Shown: in pieces, positions 1 to 8,163 of the stretch
Layout: each line of letters starts with the position of its first letter
Numbering within the stretch: the first letter of the stretch is position 1
Program-made: the position numbers and the translations under genes
From: Lewinellaceae bacterium
GTDB taxonomy: Bacteria; Bacteroidota; Bacteroidia; Chitinophagales; Saprospiraceae
Assembly: GCA_020636075.1 (NCBI GenBank)
Contig: JACJYO010000010.1
Span: 1 to 64,000 of the forward strand
Reading direction: 5' to 3'
DNA: 64,000 nucleotides
The notes under the pieces: model-generated
Seen by the model: the letters and a program-made list of their open reading frames with translations, nothing else
Told to the model about the DNA's origin: nothing
Databases searched by the model: none

Positions 1-14
1 GGATCAATGAGTTT

Positions 15-3000
15 TTAGTAAACCACCACCTTTATCGTCTGCCCGCCGTTTTCACCTAGCACCTGAACCAGGTAGATTCCAGGCTCGGCATCGTGCAGGT
101 CTACCGTTTTAAAACTCAATCCGGCAGGGCTTCGTTCGGGCATTGGCAGGGTTTGCATCAGGCGGCCCGAAGCATCAAAAACGCGTACGGACAAAACTTG
201 CTCCTTCGGTGTGTTTATTTGGATTTGGAACAAACCATCCGTTGGGTTGGGCAGTGCCTGTAGTTGCAGACTGCCGGGCATGGCCGAATGCGTCCCGACG
301 ACGATTTGGTGCGGCGGCAAAATGATCTCATCCACCCAGGCCCGGTCGGCGCCCTCGCTGACGAAGTCGTCTTTTTCATAACTCCATCGCAGGGTGTGCT
401 GGCCGGCAGTCACAGGAAACTGGACTTCAGCCCAGGGCAAATTGCCACTCCAGGCACCGGTTTCTTTGTTGTCGATGAAAAACCGCAGGAAATCAAAATC
501 AGCCTCGCTGCTTACCGCCCGTGCAAACGAAACCAAGCCGTCTTCCTGCACCAGCAGTGTAATTTGAAAGGTCGAGCGTTGGTTGTGTGTGATGACGCCG
601 GAGCGGCTGCAATACTGCCCGGCATAAGGATTGGACGTGGTGATCATCCAGGGTTTGTCGCCCGACATTTCCCAGGAGAAACCATTGAAATTGCCCGACT
701 CGAAGGTTTCCACAATCGCATTCAGCATAATCGGGCCAAGGTTTTTTTCTGCAGTGTAGTTTCCGTTGGCGCCTTCCACGGCATAGTGCAGCGATGCCAT
801 GACACTCACCGGGGCATTGGGCGCAACCTTCAATTGAAACTGGGCACTTTGCTCGCCCCCTGTGGCACTAAGCAGGCCCAGATCCGTCGGAGCAGTGTTT
901 ACCGTGAGGTAGGGCGATAGCGCACTGAGTGTTCCCAATGCCGAAGGCAAATCACTGCCGCCTGTGTTTTTAGTCAAAATGGTGATTACCGCCGACTCTC
1001 CGCTTTCCAGGCGGCCGTTGCCATTGCCTTGAGCGGTATCGTCAATCGTCCAGGCGCCTATTTCAAGTTTTGGTGCAAACAATTTGACCGGGATCGTGGC
1101 GCTGTAGTGCAGGCTGTCGCTGTAATCTATGTTGAATAGGAAATCGACGATAGTACCATTGGGAATAGCCTCGTTTACCTGAAACACAAATGTTGCCTGG
1201 GCCGCATTTCCACTGGCTAAGTCGCCGGGCTGGGCCTGGTTACTCAAAATGGAAACGTACGGATTGGCAGTACTGATTTCTGCATGAACAACCTCGGCCA
1301 AACCAAGACCGATGTTTTTCAGCATCACGCGCAGGACAACGGTTTCTCCAAAATCCGCCTTTTGATTGTTGTTACCCAGGCCATCGTCAAGCAGCGTTTC
1401 CTGATTGACCACAAAGGGTTTCACAGCGGGTTTCACAGCAATAGTTCCCTGATACGGTGCATAGTTAAACTGGCTAACGGTAACCGTCAGTTGACCGGTG
1501 TTGTGCAGCGGTGCAAATTCAAGTGCTGCCATCCCGTTTTCAACCGTAGCGACTGCCCAGGTTTGGTTTTCCCAAAACAAACTGACCAAAGCGCCTTCCA
1601 CCGGGCAACTTACCAGCAGGCTGGTGGTTTCAAAGGCAATCGAATCGGTATGCAGGGCTGTCAAGACCTTTGGCAGTGCTGTGCGTGGTACGGTTGTTGG
1701 ATCGGCAAAGGGATTCCAGAAATCGGCCATCACCTCGCCCCCAAGACCGTATGCTGCAATCATCCGGGCATTTCCGTAGGTCAGCATGCCGCCCAGTGTC
1801 GGAGCCAGGCTGATGCCGTCGGCGTCTACGAGGTACTGGTTCATGCCATCCTGTCCTTCCATGGGCGGACTCCAGCTCTGGTAGTCGCTCGAGAAAAAGC
1901 CCGCAACGCCGCCCCAGGGTTCTCCGGTAGCGGTGTTGCCGGCCCGTTGCCAGGCTTCACCCAAGCACTCGCCGTTGGTAAAATTGCCGGCGCAGCAGGC
2001 TACGGCGATCAGGATCGGGTAACGGCCCGTATTGCGCATGTTGCCAACGGCGTCGTTGTTGAAATTGCCGCTCACCAGCCCCTGCTCCCAGCCGTGTCCG
2101 GTGTAGTTGTATAGCGAAACGCCGCGATTGTTCAGCACATTCAGGATATCGACATTCGCCGGATTACCGTTTTTATCGGCGGTGCTATCCCCCGGGGTAG
2201 GGGAATCTGCGCTGTGTGACCCGTCGTAAAATTCCCAGTATTGTTCGAACCCGTCGGCCAGGTGCGCGGCTTTCCATTCATTGCCGTGTTCCCAGTCGGC
2301 CTGATTGTCGTCGCCGATCCCGGCGCCTTCATTGGAGGCGGCCGCCAGGCCGGTACCGATCCAGTTTTGCGCGGTGTCGACCAATGGGTTGATTTCGTAT
2401 TCAAGGTTTCGATTGACCATGATCCGCATTTGCTCCGGTGTGGAGGCGTGCAGCCGGCCAACGAGAATTTCCGGCAGGTGGTCGTCGCCGCTCATGTAGC
2501 CAAAACAAGGGTCGCAGGCATACGAAGCGCCGTTTGACCGCATTTGTGGTTTTATGGCATTTTCATCGCCAACCAACAACAGGTAACTGATGCCATGCTC
2601 GGCGTAGTATTGTTTCACAAAATTGTACACATCGTCGGCTTCCGACGAGCCGATTTCCGAAACCGGAACCACTGTGGTGTGAATGCCCATCTGGCGCTTC
2701 CAGGTAATCAGCGGTTGGAGTTCGTCGAGCAAGTTATCGTCGGCGATCACAAGCATTTTTTCCGGCTCCCGGGTGCTGCCGCGGTCGGCTGCGTGCACCG
2801 GATTGTTGACATACAACGCCTGGTAAAGTTGATCGAAAGCCCGGCTTTGGCTAAACACCGGTCCGCCAACCCGTTCGTTTTCACCCGGTTCACTGGTGTG
2901 AAATACGCGCAGCGTAACGGAATGGTAAACCCGGAGCACTTTTTTTACGGGATTGTACTGCAAGGGGAAAATCCACAAGCCTTGCCCGCGCGTTTCCCGC

Positions 3001-3455
3001 AAGACGAACGGGGCTTGCAAGGTGGCGAGTGTGCCCGGGAAAAAATGGTCCTTGACATACGTTTCGCCGTATTCAAACGGGATTTCATCCGGATTTACCG
3101 TGCGCAGCAGATTACCTTTCGAGGGCGCAATTTCCACGTTGGGAATATCTTCATAATCGGCGTCCAGCAATTCCACCGCCATTTTTCCTTTGTTTGGGAT
3201 CATCAGGGCTGTGCTGAATTTGGGTAGGTCCGGATCGCCTTTTTGGAGCATCGGCGTCCCATGTTGGAAACCGGGGATAATGGCCGGGCCGTTCGGCGTA
3301 TTCACCAGGGTTTTGTCGAAACCATCCAGGTCGAGGCGCAGGGTGGTGCGGGTAAGGCCGGCGTCGAGCACCTGTAATCGGCTTTCGCTTTTGGCTTGTG
3401 CGATCAATGCGGTTACCGACAGGCAATACAGGAGGAAAGTGATCAGATTTTTCAT
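15..3455 (-). CDS. Gingipain-type (C25) cysteine protease with T9SS type A sorting domain
   Basis: A secreted cysteine endopeptidase of the gingipain (C25) family, 1146 residues. A signal peptide covers about residues 1-20. A C25 propeptide-like region follows to about residue 225. The catalytic domain (about 230-590) shows the His of YTGHGW (H454) and the Cys of VACCAGNF (C487), which match the gingipain dyad. Ig-like/CARDB-type segments fill about 610-900. The last 80 residues form a type A Por sorting domain ending in GIYLVQVLGENGGQTIKVVVY-like strands, so the product is probably exported by T9SS and surface-attached or released. The gene lies 12 bases behind the 225-residue sorted protein, so the two may be co-transcribed. 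Family assignment is strong. The substrate is unknown. Confidence 0.92.
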   Translation of the reverse strand: MKNLITFLLYCLSVTALIAQAKSESRLQVLDAGLTRTTLRLDLDGFDKTLVNTPNGPAIIPGFQHGTPMLQKGDPDLPKFSTALMIPNKGKMAVELLDADYEDIPNVEIAPSKGNLLRTVNPDEIPFEYGETYVKDHFFPGTLATLQAPFVLRETRGQGLWIFPLQYNPVKKVLRVYHSVTLRVFHTSEPGENERVGGPVFSQSRAFDQLYQALYVNNPVHAADRGSTREPEKMLVIADDNLLDELQPLITWKRQMGIHTTVVPVSEIGSSEADDVYNFVKQYYAEHGISYLLLVGDENAIKPQMRSNGASYACDPCFGYMSGDDHLPEILVGRLHASTPEQMRIMVNRNLEYEINPLVDTAQNWIGTGLAAASNEGAGIGDDNQADWEHGNEWKAAHLADGFEQYWEFYDGSHSADSPTPGDSTADKNGNPANVDILNVLNNRGVSLYNYTGHGWEQGLVSGNFNNDAVGNMRNTGRYPILIAVACCAGNFTNGECLGEAWQRAGNTATGEPWGGVAGFFSSDYQSWSPPMEGQDGMNQYLVDADGISLAPTLGGMLTYGNARMIAAYGLGGEVMADFWNPFADPTTVPRTALPKVLTALHTDSIAFETTSLLVSCPVEGALVSLFWENQTWAVATVENGMAALEFAPLHNTGQLTVTVSQFNYAPYQGTIAVKPAVKPFVVNQETLLDDGLGNNNQKADFGETVVLRVMLKNIGLGLAEVVHAEISTANPYVSILSNQAQPGDLASGNAAQATFVFQVNEAIPNGTIVDFLFNIDYSDSLHYSATIPVKLFAPKLEIGAWTIDDTAQGNGNGRLESGESAVITILTKNTGGSDLPSALGTLSALSPYLTVNTAPTDLGLLSATGGEQSAQFQLKVAPNAPVSVMASLHYAVEGANGNYTAEKNLGPIMLNAIVETFESGNFNGFSWEMSGDKPWMITTSNPYAGQYCSRSGVITHNQRSTFQITLLVQEDGLVSFARAVSSEADFDFLRFFIDNKETGAWSGNLPWAEVQFPVTAGQHTLRWSYEKDDFVSEGADRAWVDEIILPPHQIVVGTHSAMPGSLQLQALPNPTDGLFQIQINTPKEQVLSVRVFDASGRLMQTLPMPERSPAGLSFKTVDLHDAEPGIYLVQVLGENGGQTIKVVVY

Positions 3456-3467
3456 AAGCAGGACGGA

Positions 3468-4145
3468 TCAGGGCACACGTAGGATGGTGTAGGTTTTGTT
3501 GTTTGCCAATAAAAAGTGTGGCCCCGCAGACCAGTTCGAACAATCGATTTGTTTGCGTTGGAGGCCAGGTAATTCGCCGTCCCAAACCAGGCGTCCCTGG
3601 GCATCAACTATTTGGGCCGTTGTGGAATTTCGGGATTGGTTTTCCAGGTTTAACTGTGTGGTAGCCGGATTGGGAAACACCTGGATATTTTGCATTGGTT
3701 CAATGTGGCTCAGGCTGGTCACCCCGGGGCTGTACAAACTAAAATAGACGTCTTCAAAAGCTGCGGGGTTGCCCGTTTCCCAAACCCGAAACCAAAACCA
3801 GGCGGCGCCCGGGGTTGCACCAGGTTGCACAATGAGTTTGAGGTAGGGTTGCTCAGTTGCGCTGGAAGGGCTCATCGTTCCGGAAGCCGGGATGCCGACG
3901 TAACACAGGCCGAAGTCGCAAAGATCAACCGTCCATTCCGGCGAAAAACTCATGTCCAGGCGTTTCCACCGGAGTTGAATGCTGTCGCTGCTGGTGTTTT
4001 CAAAAAACAGGTAACACTCATTGGCCTGTTCCAGTTTCACAACCTGTGAAAGCAGGGGGCCGGGTGTAGCCTGGAAAGATTGCGCTTCTACTGAGAGCGA
4101 ACAACAGTAAAAAAGCAATAAAAACAGGGCTTTATACATGGACAT
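3468..4145 (-). CDS. Small secreted protein with T9SS type A sorting domain
   Basis: A 225-residue exported protein with a signal peptide (about residues 1-22, ending near VEAQ), a single beta-rich domain of unknown function (about 23-140) and a C-terminal type A sorting domain (about 150-225: NIQVFPNPATTQLNLEN, then GPHFLLANNKTYTILRVP). A second ATG two codons later (4139) is an equally good start. It ends 12 bases before the C25 protease gene on the same strand, which suggests co-expression. No enzymatic motif is visible. Confidence 0.8.
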   Translation of the reverse strand: MSMYKALFLLLFYCCSLSVEAQSFQATPGPLLSQVVKLEQANECYLFFENTSSDSIQLRWKRLDMSFSPEWTVDLCDFGLCYVGIPASGTMSPSSATEQPYLKLIVQPGATPGAAWFWFRVWETGNPAAFEDVYFSLYSPGVTSLSHIEPMQNIQVFPNPATTQLNLENQSRNSTTAQIVDAQGRLVWDGELPGLQRKQIDCSNWSAGPHFLLANNKTYTILRVP

Positions 4146-4233
4146 GGATCAAAAGAATTAGCTCCTGCTAAGGTAAGCCCATCCGTGCGCTTCCCCATTG
4201 GAGCGCCTGGAAAGTTTGGACAGAAGGTGACAG

Positions 4234-5427
4234 TCAGTCTACCAAGCTGTCCTTCCAGTTCAAAATCGCGGCGCGGTGTTGCAGGTATTTTTCCCAAAAA
4301 GCAGCCATGCAAGTATTTGCCAAGGGTGTGGAGGCATTGAACAGCACGCAAATGCCGATCCCGTCGCGGCGATGGAAAGCAATTTCACTGCGAAAATCAT
4401 TCACAGCGCCGCCGTGATAGATCAGTGTGTCTGTCTCATTTTCAAGGATACGCCAGCCCATGCCATAATACGAGGGTGACCGCCCGGGCCAGCGCTGACG
4501 CTCGGTTCCGGTGCGAATAACCGGGGTGAAAACCTTGTCGAGAGTGGCTTTCGACACCACATCGGGTTTGTAGCCCAACAATACCAATAACCACTCGCCC
4601 ATATCGGCAATGCTGGCATTGACGCCACCGGCTGGCGCAGCGTTGTAAAACCGGTGTGTGATGCTGTCGGGGCTGAGGCCGCGGTGGGGGAGCGCCAGAT
4701 CGTGGCACTGGCTGATCGTTTCCCAATTGGCGGATGCGGAGCGCATGCCCGCAGGCTTGAAGATCTTGCGGTTGAGCAAGTCCGGGTACGTCTTCCCGGT
4801 GCTGGCTTCCATAGCCTGTCCGATCAGGCTGAAGGCCGCATTTTGGTAGCTGTAAATTTCACCGGGCTTGCCGTGGAGTTTTAATTTTTTAAAACGAGCA
4901 GTAATGGAATCAAGCGGGTATCCCCGTTCGATCATGTTGGTGTAGGCGTGGTAGGGCAGGCCGGTGGTATGCGATAGGAGGTGGCAAAGTTGAATTTGAC
5001 CGGTTTGGCCGGGGGAGGAAAGCGCAAAGCCCGGCACATACCGCACGATTCGATCATCCCAGGCAAGTTTACCTTCTTCTACCAGGATGCCTGTCAATAC
5101 CCCGGCAAAACCCTTGGACAAGGAGCCGATGCGAAATACCGTGTTGGTTCCCACTGAATCCAGCACCTTGTTGGCGGCTTTGAGGCCGTAGCCGCGTTGG
5201 AACACGATCACGCTGTCTTTTACAATGACCAGCGCAGCGCCCGGTGTTTGGGAACCCAGCATAGAGTCGGAAAAAAACTGGTCGAACTCGGCAATCAGGG
5301 CGCGGAGGTGCGGGTTGCGGGCAGCCGGCGGTAGCGGTGGTTGGTTGCTGTCGCGCGAGCTGACCTGGGTACAGGCTTGCGCAAAAATTAAAAGAAGCGG
5401 GAAAAACAGTAGAGGGATGAATTTCAT
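4234..5427 (-). CDS. Serine hydrolase, beta-lactamase / class C PBP family, lipoprotein
   Basis: A 397-residue serine hydrolase of the beta-lactamase/D-alanyl-D-alanine carboxypeptidase superfamily. From ATG 5427 it has a lipoprotein signal with lipobox Cys19 (FAQAC), the SxxK nucleophile motif (S102-L-S-K105), the YxN motif (Y194-Q-N196) and the HGG triad element (338-340). The longer open frame to 5616 is rejected because its extra 63 residues are low quality and because a perfect promoter (TACCTTTG, minus strand, 5435-5442) lies just upstream of ATG 5427. The role may be muropeptide or peptide-ester hydrolysis. Nothing points to antibiotic resistance. Confidence 0.88.
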   Translation of the reverse strand: MKFIPLLFFPLLLIFAQACTQVSSRDSNQPPLPPAARNPHLRALIAEFDQFFSDSMLGSQTPGAALVIVKDSVIVFQRGYGLKAANKVLDSVGTNTVFRIGSLSKGFAGVLTGILVEEGKLAWDDRIVRYVPGFALSSPGQTGQIQLCHLLSHTTGLPYHAYTNMIERGYPLDSITARFKKLKLHGKPGEIYSYQNAAFSLIGQAMEASTGKTYPDLLNRKIFKPAGMRSASANWETISQCHDLALPHRGLSPDSITHRFYNAAPAGGVNASIADMGEWLLVLLGYKPDVVSKATLDKVFTPVIRTGTERQRWPGRSPSYYGMGWRILENETDTLIYHGGAVNDFRSEIAFHRRDGIGICVLFNASTPLANTCMAAFWEKYLQHRAAILNWKDSLVD

Positions 5428-5434
5428 AAGCGCG

Positions 5435-5442
5435 CAAAGGTA
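5435..5442 (-). promoter_or_regulatory. Bacteroidota -7 element for the serine hydrolase gene
   Basis: TACCTTTG on the minus strand matches the Bacteroidota -7 consensus TAnnTTTG exactly. It ends 7 bases from the ATG at 5427, so the transcript would have almost no leader. No clear -33 TTTG is seen at the expected distance. Confidence 0.55.
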
Positions 5443-5497
5443 AAACGTTTGGTCGTAACGGAATTGGTGGGCCCCGGGATTGTGCGGAGCCGTGGAT

Positions 5498-5845
5498 TTA
5501 AAATGCGGGAAGACCGGATTGTACCTTTTTGGGTAGTTTTTCCCGGACAAGCCGGTAGGAGTCGGTGAGAAATGCGCGCCATTCCTCCTCAGAGAGGCTG
5601 TCGTAATGTTCGACAAACACCCATTTCATGCGGGCCAGGTAGGGCGCCTTGATCATGCTGGGCCGGGCGGCAATTTCTTCGTATTCTTCTTCCGGTACTT
5701 TGAAACTCACGCGGCCCTCGGCATCCAGGGTGCTGATGCAAAACATTTTGCCGCCAATGTAAAAGTTGAGATGGTGCTCCCAGCGGATGGCCTCTGTGGC
5801 GCCGGGCAGGGAAAGACAAAAGTCGCGCAGGGATTCGATGTCCAT
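5498..5845 (-). CDS. MmcQ/YjbR family protein
   Basis: A 115-residue protein of the MmcQ/YjbR family (CyaY-like fold, proposed DNA binding). It opens with the typical MDIESLRDFCLSLPGATE, followed by a GGKMFCIS strand and a C-terminal stretch ending in VREKLPKKVQ. Length and motif order are usual for the family. Its function is not established. Its start lies 28 bases from the end of truB on the same strand, but a perfect TATCTTTG promoter (5851-5858) sits in that gap, so it can be transcribed alone. Confidence 0.88.
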   Translation of the reverse strand: MDIESLRDFCLSLPGATEAIRWEHHLNFYIGGKMFCISTLDAEGRVSFKVPEEEYEEIAARPSMIKAPYLARMKWVFVEHYDSLSEEEWRAFLTDSYRLVREKLPKKVQSGLPAF

Positions 5846-5850
5846 GCGAA

Positions 5851-5858
5851 CAAAGATA
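5851..5858 (-). promoter_or_regulatory. Bacteroidota -7 element for the mmcQ-like gene
   Basis: TATCTTTG on the minus strand, 5 bases before the start codon at 5845. A TTTG occurs 15 bases further upstream (5874-5877), which is short for a -33 box. The spacing predicts a leaderless or near-leaderless mRNA. Confidence 0.5.
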
Positions 5859-5872
5859 GTTAAAACCAGCGC

Positions 5873-6679
5873 TCAAACTTCACCGATCCAACCCACCAAC
5901 GCCTCTACCGACCAGGCATCTTCTACCGAAAAACCGCCCGTACGCGTACGGCGCAGGCTGCTGAGGTAAGCGCCCGAGCCGGCTGCCTGACCCAGATCGT
6001 GGGCCAGCGACCGGATGTACGTGCCCTTGCCACACACCACCCGGAATGTGCATTGCAAACCATCGGCATAATTGGGATGCTGGTAAATAGGCGCGCCCTT
6101 TTTATTCAGTATCCGGGGTTCGTGGGCCACTGTAGCAGTATCAATTTTGTGTAAGGGACCGAGTTCGAACAAGTCCACACGTACCGGACGCAGGGCCAGT
6201 TCCACTTCCTGACCGGTCCGGGCATTTTTGTAGAGGCGTTTGCCGTCCACCTTTACCGCTGAAAACATCGGGGGGAGCTGTTCAATATCGCCGGTAAACT
6301 GTCCAAGCAGTTCCTGTAGTAAGGCGTCGTTCAGTTGCGCAGTAGGGTAGGTGGTGTCAATGGACTTTTCGAGGTCATAGGAAGGTGTGGTAGCGCCGAA
6401 GGTGATCGTACCGGTGTATTCCTTTTCGAGCACCTGGAGCGACTCGATCTTTTTGGTGTAGTCGCCTGTGCAGAGAATCAGCAACCCGGATGCAAGTGGG
6501 TCCAAGGTGCCTGCATGCCCGATTTTGATGCGTTTCACCCCCAACTTGCGCGAAAGCAGATAGCGGATCTTATTGACCACATCAAAGGATGTCCAGCCCA
6601 GGGGTTTATCGACCAGCAAGACGGCGCCTTTGGGAAATTCGGTGGGGAACGGTACTCCGGGAGATAGCGTTTTCAGCAT
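5873..6679 (-). CDS. truB: tRNA pseudouridine(55) synthase TruB
   Basis: Isomerises U55 to pseudouridine in the T-loop of tRNAs. The 268-residue protein has the family opening GAVLLVDKPLGWTSFDVV and the catalytic motif HAGTLDPLASG with nucleophile Asp60. It also has the TruB mid-region (QLPPMFSAVKVDGKRLYKNA) and the C-terminal GTYIRSLAHDLG element. Length is normal for Bacteroidota, with no PUA extension. The upstream gap (6680-6797) is filled by a dispersed hairpin repeat. Confidence 0.96.
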   Translation of the reverse strand: MLKTLSPGVPFPTEFPKGAVLLVDKPLGWTSFDVVNKIRYLLSRKLGVKRIKIGHAGTLDPLASGLLILCTGDYTKKIESLQVLEKEYTGTITFGATTPSYDLEKSIDTTYPTAQLNDALLQELLGQFTGDIEQLPPMFSAVKVDGKRLYKNARTGQEVELALRPVRVDLFELGPLHKIDTATVAHEPRILNKKGAPIYQHPNYADGLQCTFRVVCGKGTYIRSLAHDLGQAAGSGAYLSSLRRTRTGGFSVEDAWSVEALVGWIGEV

Positions 6680-6688
6680 GGGAATAAA

Positions 6689-6803
6689 TGTAAAATGTAA
6701 AAGTCAAAATTTTAAAAGTCAAAAGAGCATGCGCGGCGGCCAAAGGCCTGATCGATCTACCTTTTGGCTTTAATATTTTACATTCTGACTTTTACATTTA
6801 GTA
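6689..6803 (+). repeat. Dispersed hairpin element, family A, copy 1
   Basis: AT-rich arms (ATGTAAAATGTAAAAGTC and TTACATTCTGACTTTTACA) flank a G/C-richer core that contains AAGGCCTGA and TACCTTTTGG. The same arms and core recur in opposite orientation at 63165-63275. The element fills the gap between truB and the upstream gene and overlaps the last bases of the latter. It could fold into a long stem. Confidence 0.75.
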
Positions 6804-8057
6804 GTGCTCCAGTGTTAGTTCGAGCCAAGTCACCTCACCGGCAGTTACAACAACATTGGAAACGGTGCGCGGTTTGTACCCGATCTTGCCCACCTGCACC
6901 GTGTACGAGCCCGGCGTGGCAGCGCCGGTTTTAAATATGCCATCGGCGCCGGTAACATCGGCATTGTAGGTGCTGCGCACAACCACTTTCACCTTGGGTA
7001 GTGGCAGGCCGGTTGCGGCGTCGGTCACCCGGCCCTCAATGTAGCTGGCGCGGGCGTAAGTGGGTTGAAAAATGTACAGGCCCTCTTGCTTGGCTGTCGC
7101 CAAAATAATGCCCGAAGGCAGGTATGGGTCGGCATCCCAAACCAGCGAACTACCCAGACTGGCCCAGGCCGTTTCGATCAGGTTGTCGGGGCGGTTGGCA
7201 TCGACAACCGTCAACTGGCCACCGTAGGAGGCATTTATCAGAAAATCGTGGAGTACGCGCACGTTGTGCACCTCCTGCACAGGTCGGATACTCGGGTAGT
7301 ACAAATCGAGTTGGGTGATATTTTCCAGGTCGGACACCTCAAAAGCGCCCAGCGGTGTGTTCGATTTTTCGTCGGCGGTAAACAGAATTTTACTGTTGTC
7401 GGAGAGCCACGAATTGTGGTTAAAACGCCCGGGCGTAGGCTGAGTGGCCAGTACAACCGGCTTGGTTTTGTCCGATACATCGATCACACTGAACTGGCCG
7501 ATGTAAATTTCGCTGGCCCAAAGCGTGTCGCCCCGGATGTAGCCATCGTGCACGTAATTCTGGTTGTACACACTTTTGATCACGGGGTTCCAGGGGTCGG
7601 CCAGGTCGCAGATCACAGCGCCGGATTGTGTGCCGCCGAAAATGTACAAATAACCATCGGCACAGGCCAGGGCATGGCTTTTTGAAATAGGCACCTCGGG
7701 ACTGCCCATCCAGGTTTGGTAATAAACCGTATCGGGCAGGCTGCCCAAATCGATGATGGTGATGCCGCTGTTATTGGCTTCGGTGCTTACGTAGGCAAAG
7801 TTGCCCCAGGTTTTTACTTCACGCCAGTTGTTGGTCGGGCCGGGTACGGCAAAGCGTTCGACCGGTACCGCCGGATTGCTGACATCCACAATGCTCAGAC
7901 CTTTGCTGGTCCCCACGAGTGCATATTCGGTGCCTTGCTGATCGACGTAATGCCAGCAACCTGCCAGTGAAATATTGTTGTAAGGTAGGTGACCGACTTG
8001 TTGCAACTGAGCAAAAAGTTGCAGTGGAAGCAGCAGGAGCAGAAGCAGTTTTGGCAC
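6798..8057 (-). CDS. Choice-of-anchor B / LVIVD-repeat secreted protein with carboxypeptidase-regulatory-like domain
   Basis: A 419-residue secreted protein. The signal peptide is MPKLLLLLLLPLQLFAQ. A beta-propeller-like region with LVIVD-type repeats (SKGLSIVDVSNPAVPVE, NNSGITIIDLGSLPD, GAVICDLADPWNPV and similar) spans about residues 20-330. A carboxypeptidase-regulatory-like beta-sandwich (SYIEGRVTDAATGLPLPKVK onward) closes the protein at about 335-419. The start is GTG at 8057, because no in-frame ATG precedes the signal peptide. No type A or B sorting domain is visible at the C terminus. Substrate or partner is unknown. Confidence 0.82.
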   Translation of the reverse strand: MPKLLLLLLLPLQLFAQLQQVGHLPYNNISLAGCWHYVDQQGTEYALVGTSKGLSIVDVSNPAVPVERFAVPGPTNNWREVKTWGNFAYVSTEANNSGITIIDLGSLPDTVYYQTWMGSPEVPISKSHALACADGYLYIFGGTQSGAVICDLADPWNPVIKSVYNQNYVHDGYIRGDTLWASEIYIGQFSVIDVSDKTKPVVLATQPTPGRFNHNSWLSDNSKILFTADEKSNTPLGAFEVSDLENITQLDLYYPSIRPVQEVHNVRVLHDFLINASYGGQLTVVDANRPDNLIETAWASLGSSLVWDADPYLPSGIILATAKQEGLYIFQPTYARASYIEGRVTDAATGLPLPKVKVVVRSTYNADVTGADGIFKTGAATPGSYTVQVGKIGYKPRTVSNVVVTAGEVTWLELTLEHY

Positions 8058-8076
8058 AATAAAAAAGGTTAAGAAT

Positions 8077-8163
8077 AATGAGTGATGAGTGATGAGTGAT
8101 GAATGGGTTCAACTTTCTGGGATGGTGTACCCATTCATCACTCATCGCTCATCATTCATCACT
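8077..8163. repeat. Hairpin repeat built from GTGATGA units
   Basis: The left arm has three GAGTGATGA-type units and the right arm has the complementary TCATCACTCATC units, separated by about 30 bases. It fills the gap between the histidine kinase gene and the LVIVD-repeat gene. A lone related arm (ATCATTTATCACTCATCATT) occurs near 56733-56753. Confidence 0.7.

Noticed and set aside
5428..5616. N-terminal extension of the serine hydrolase
   Set aside because: The extra 63 residues precede a lipoprotein signal and would run through an exact promoter box.
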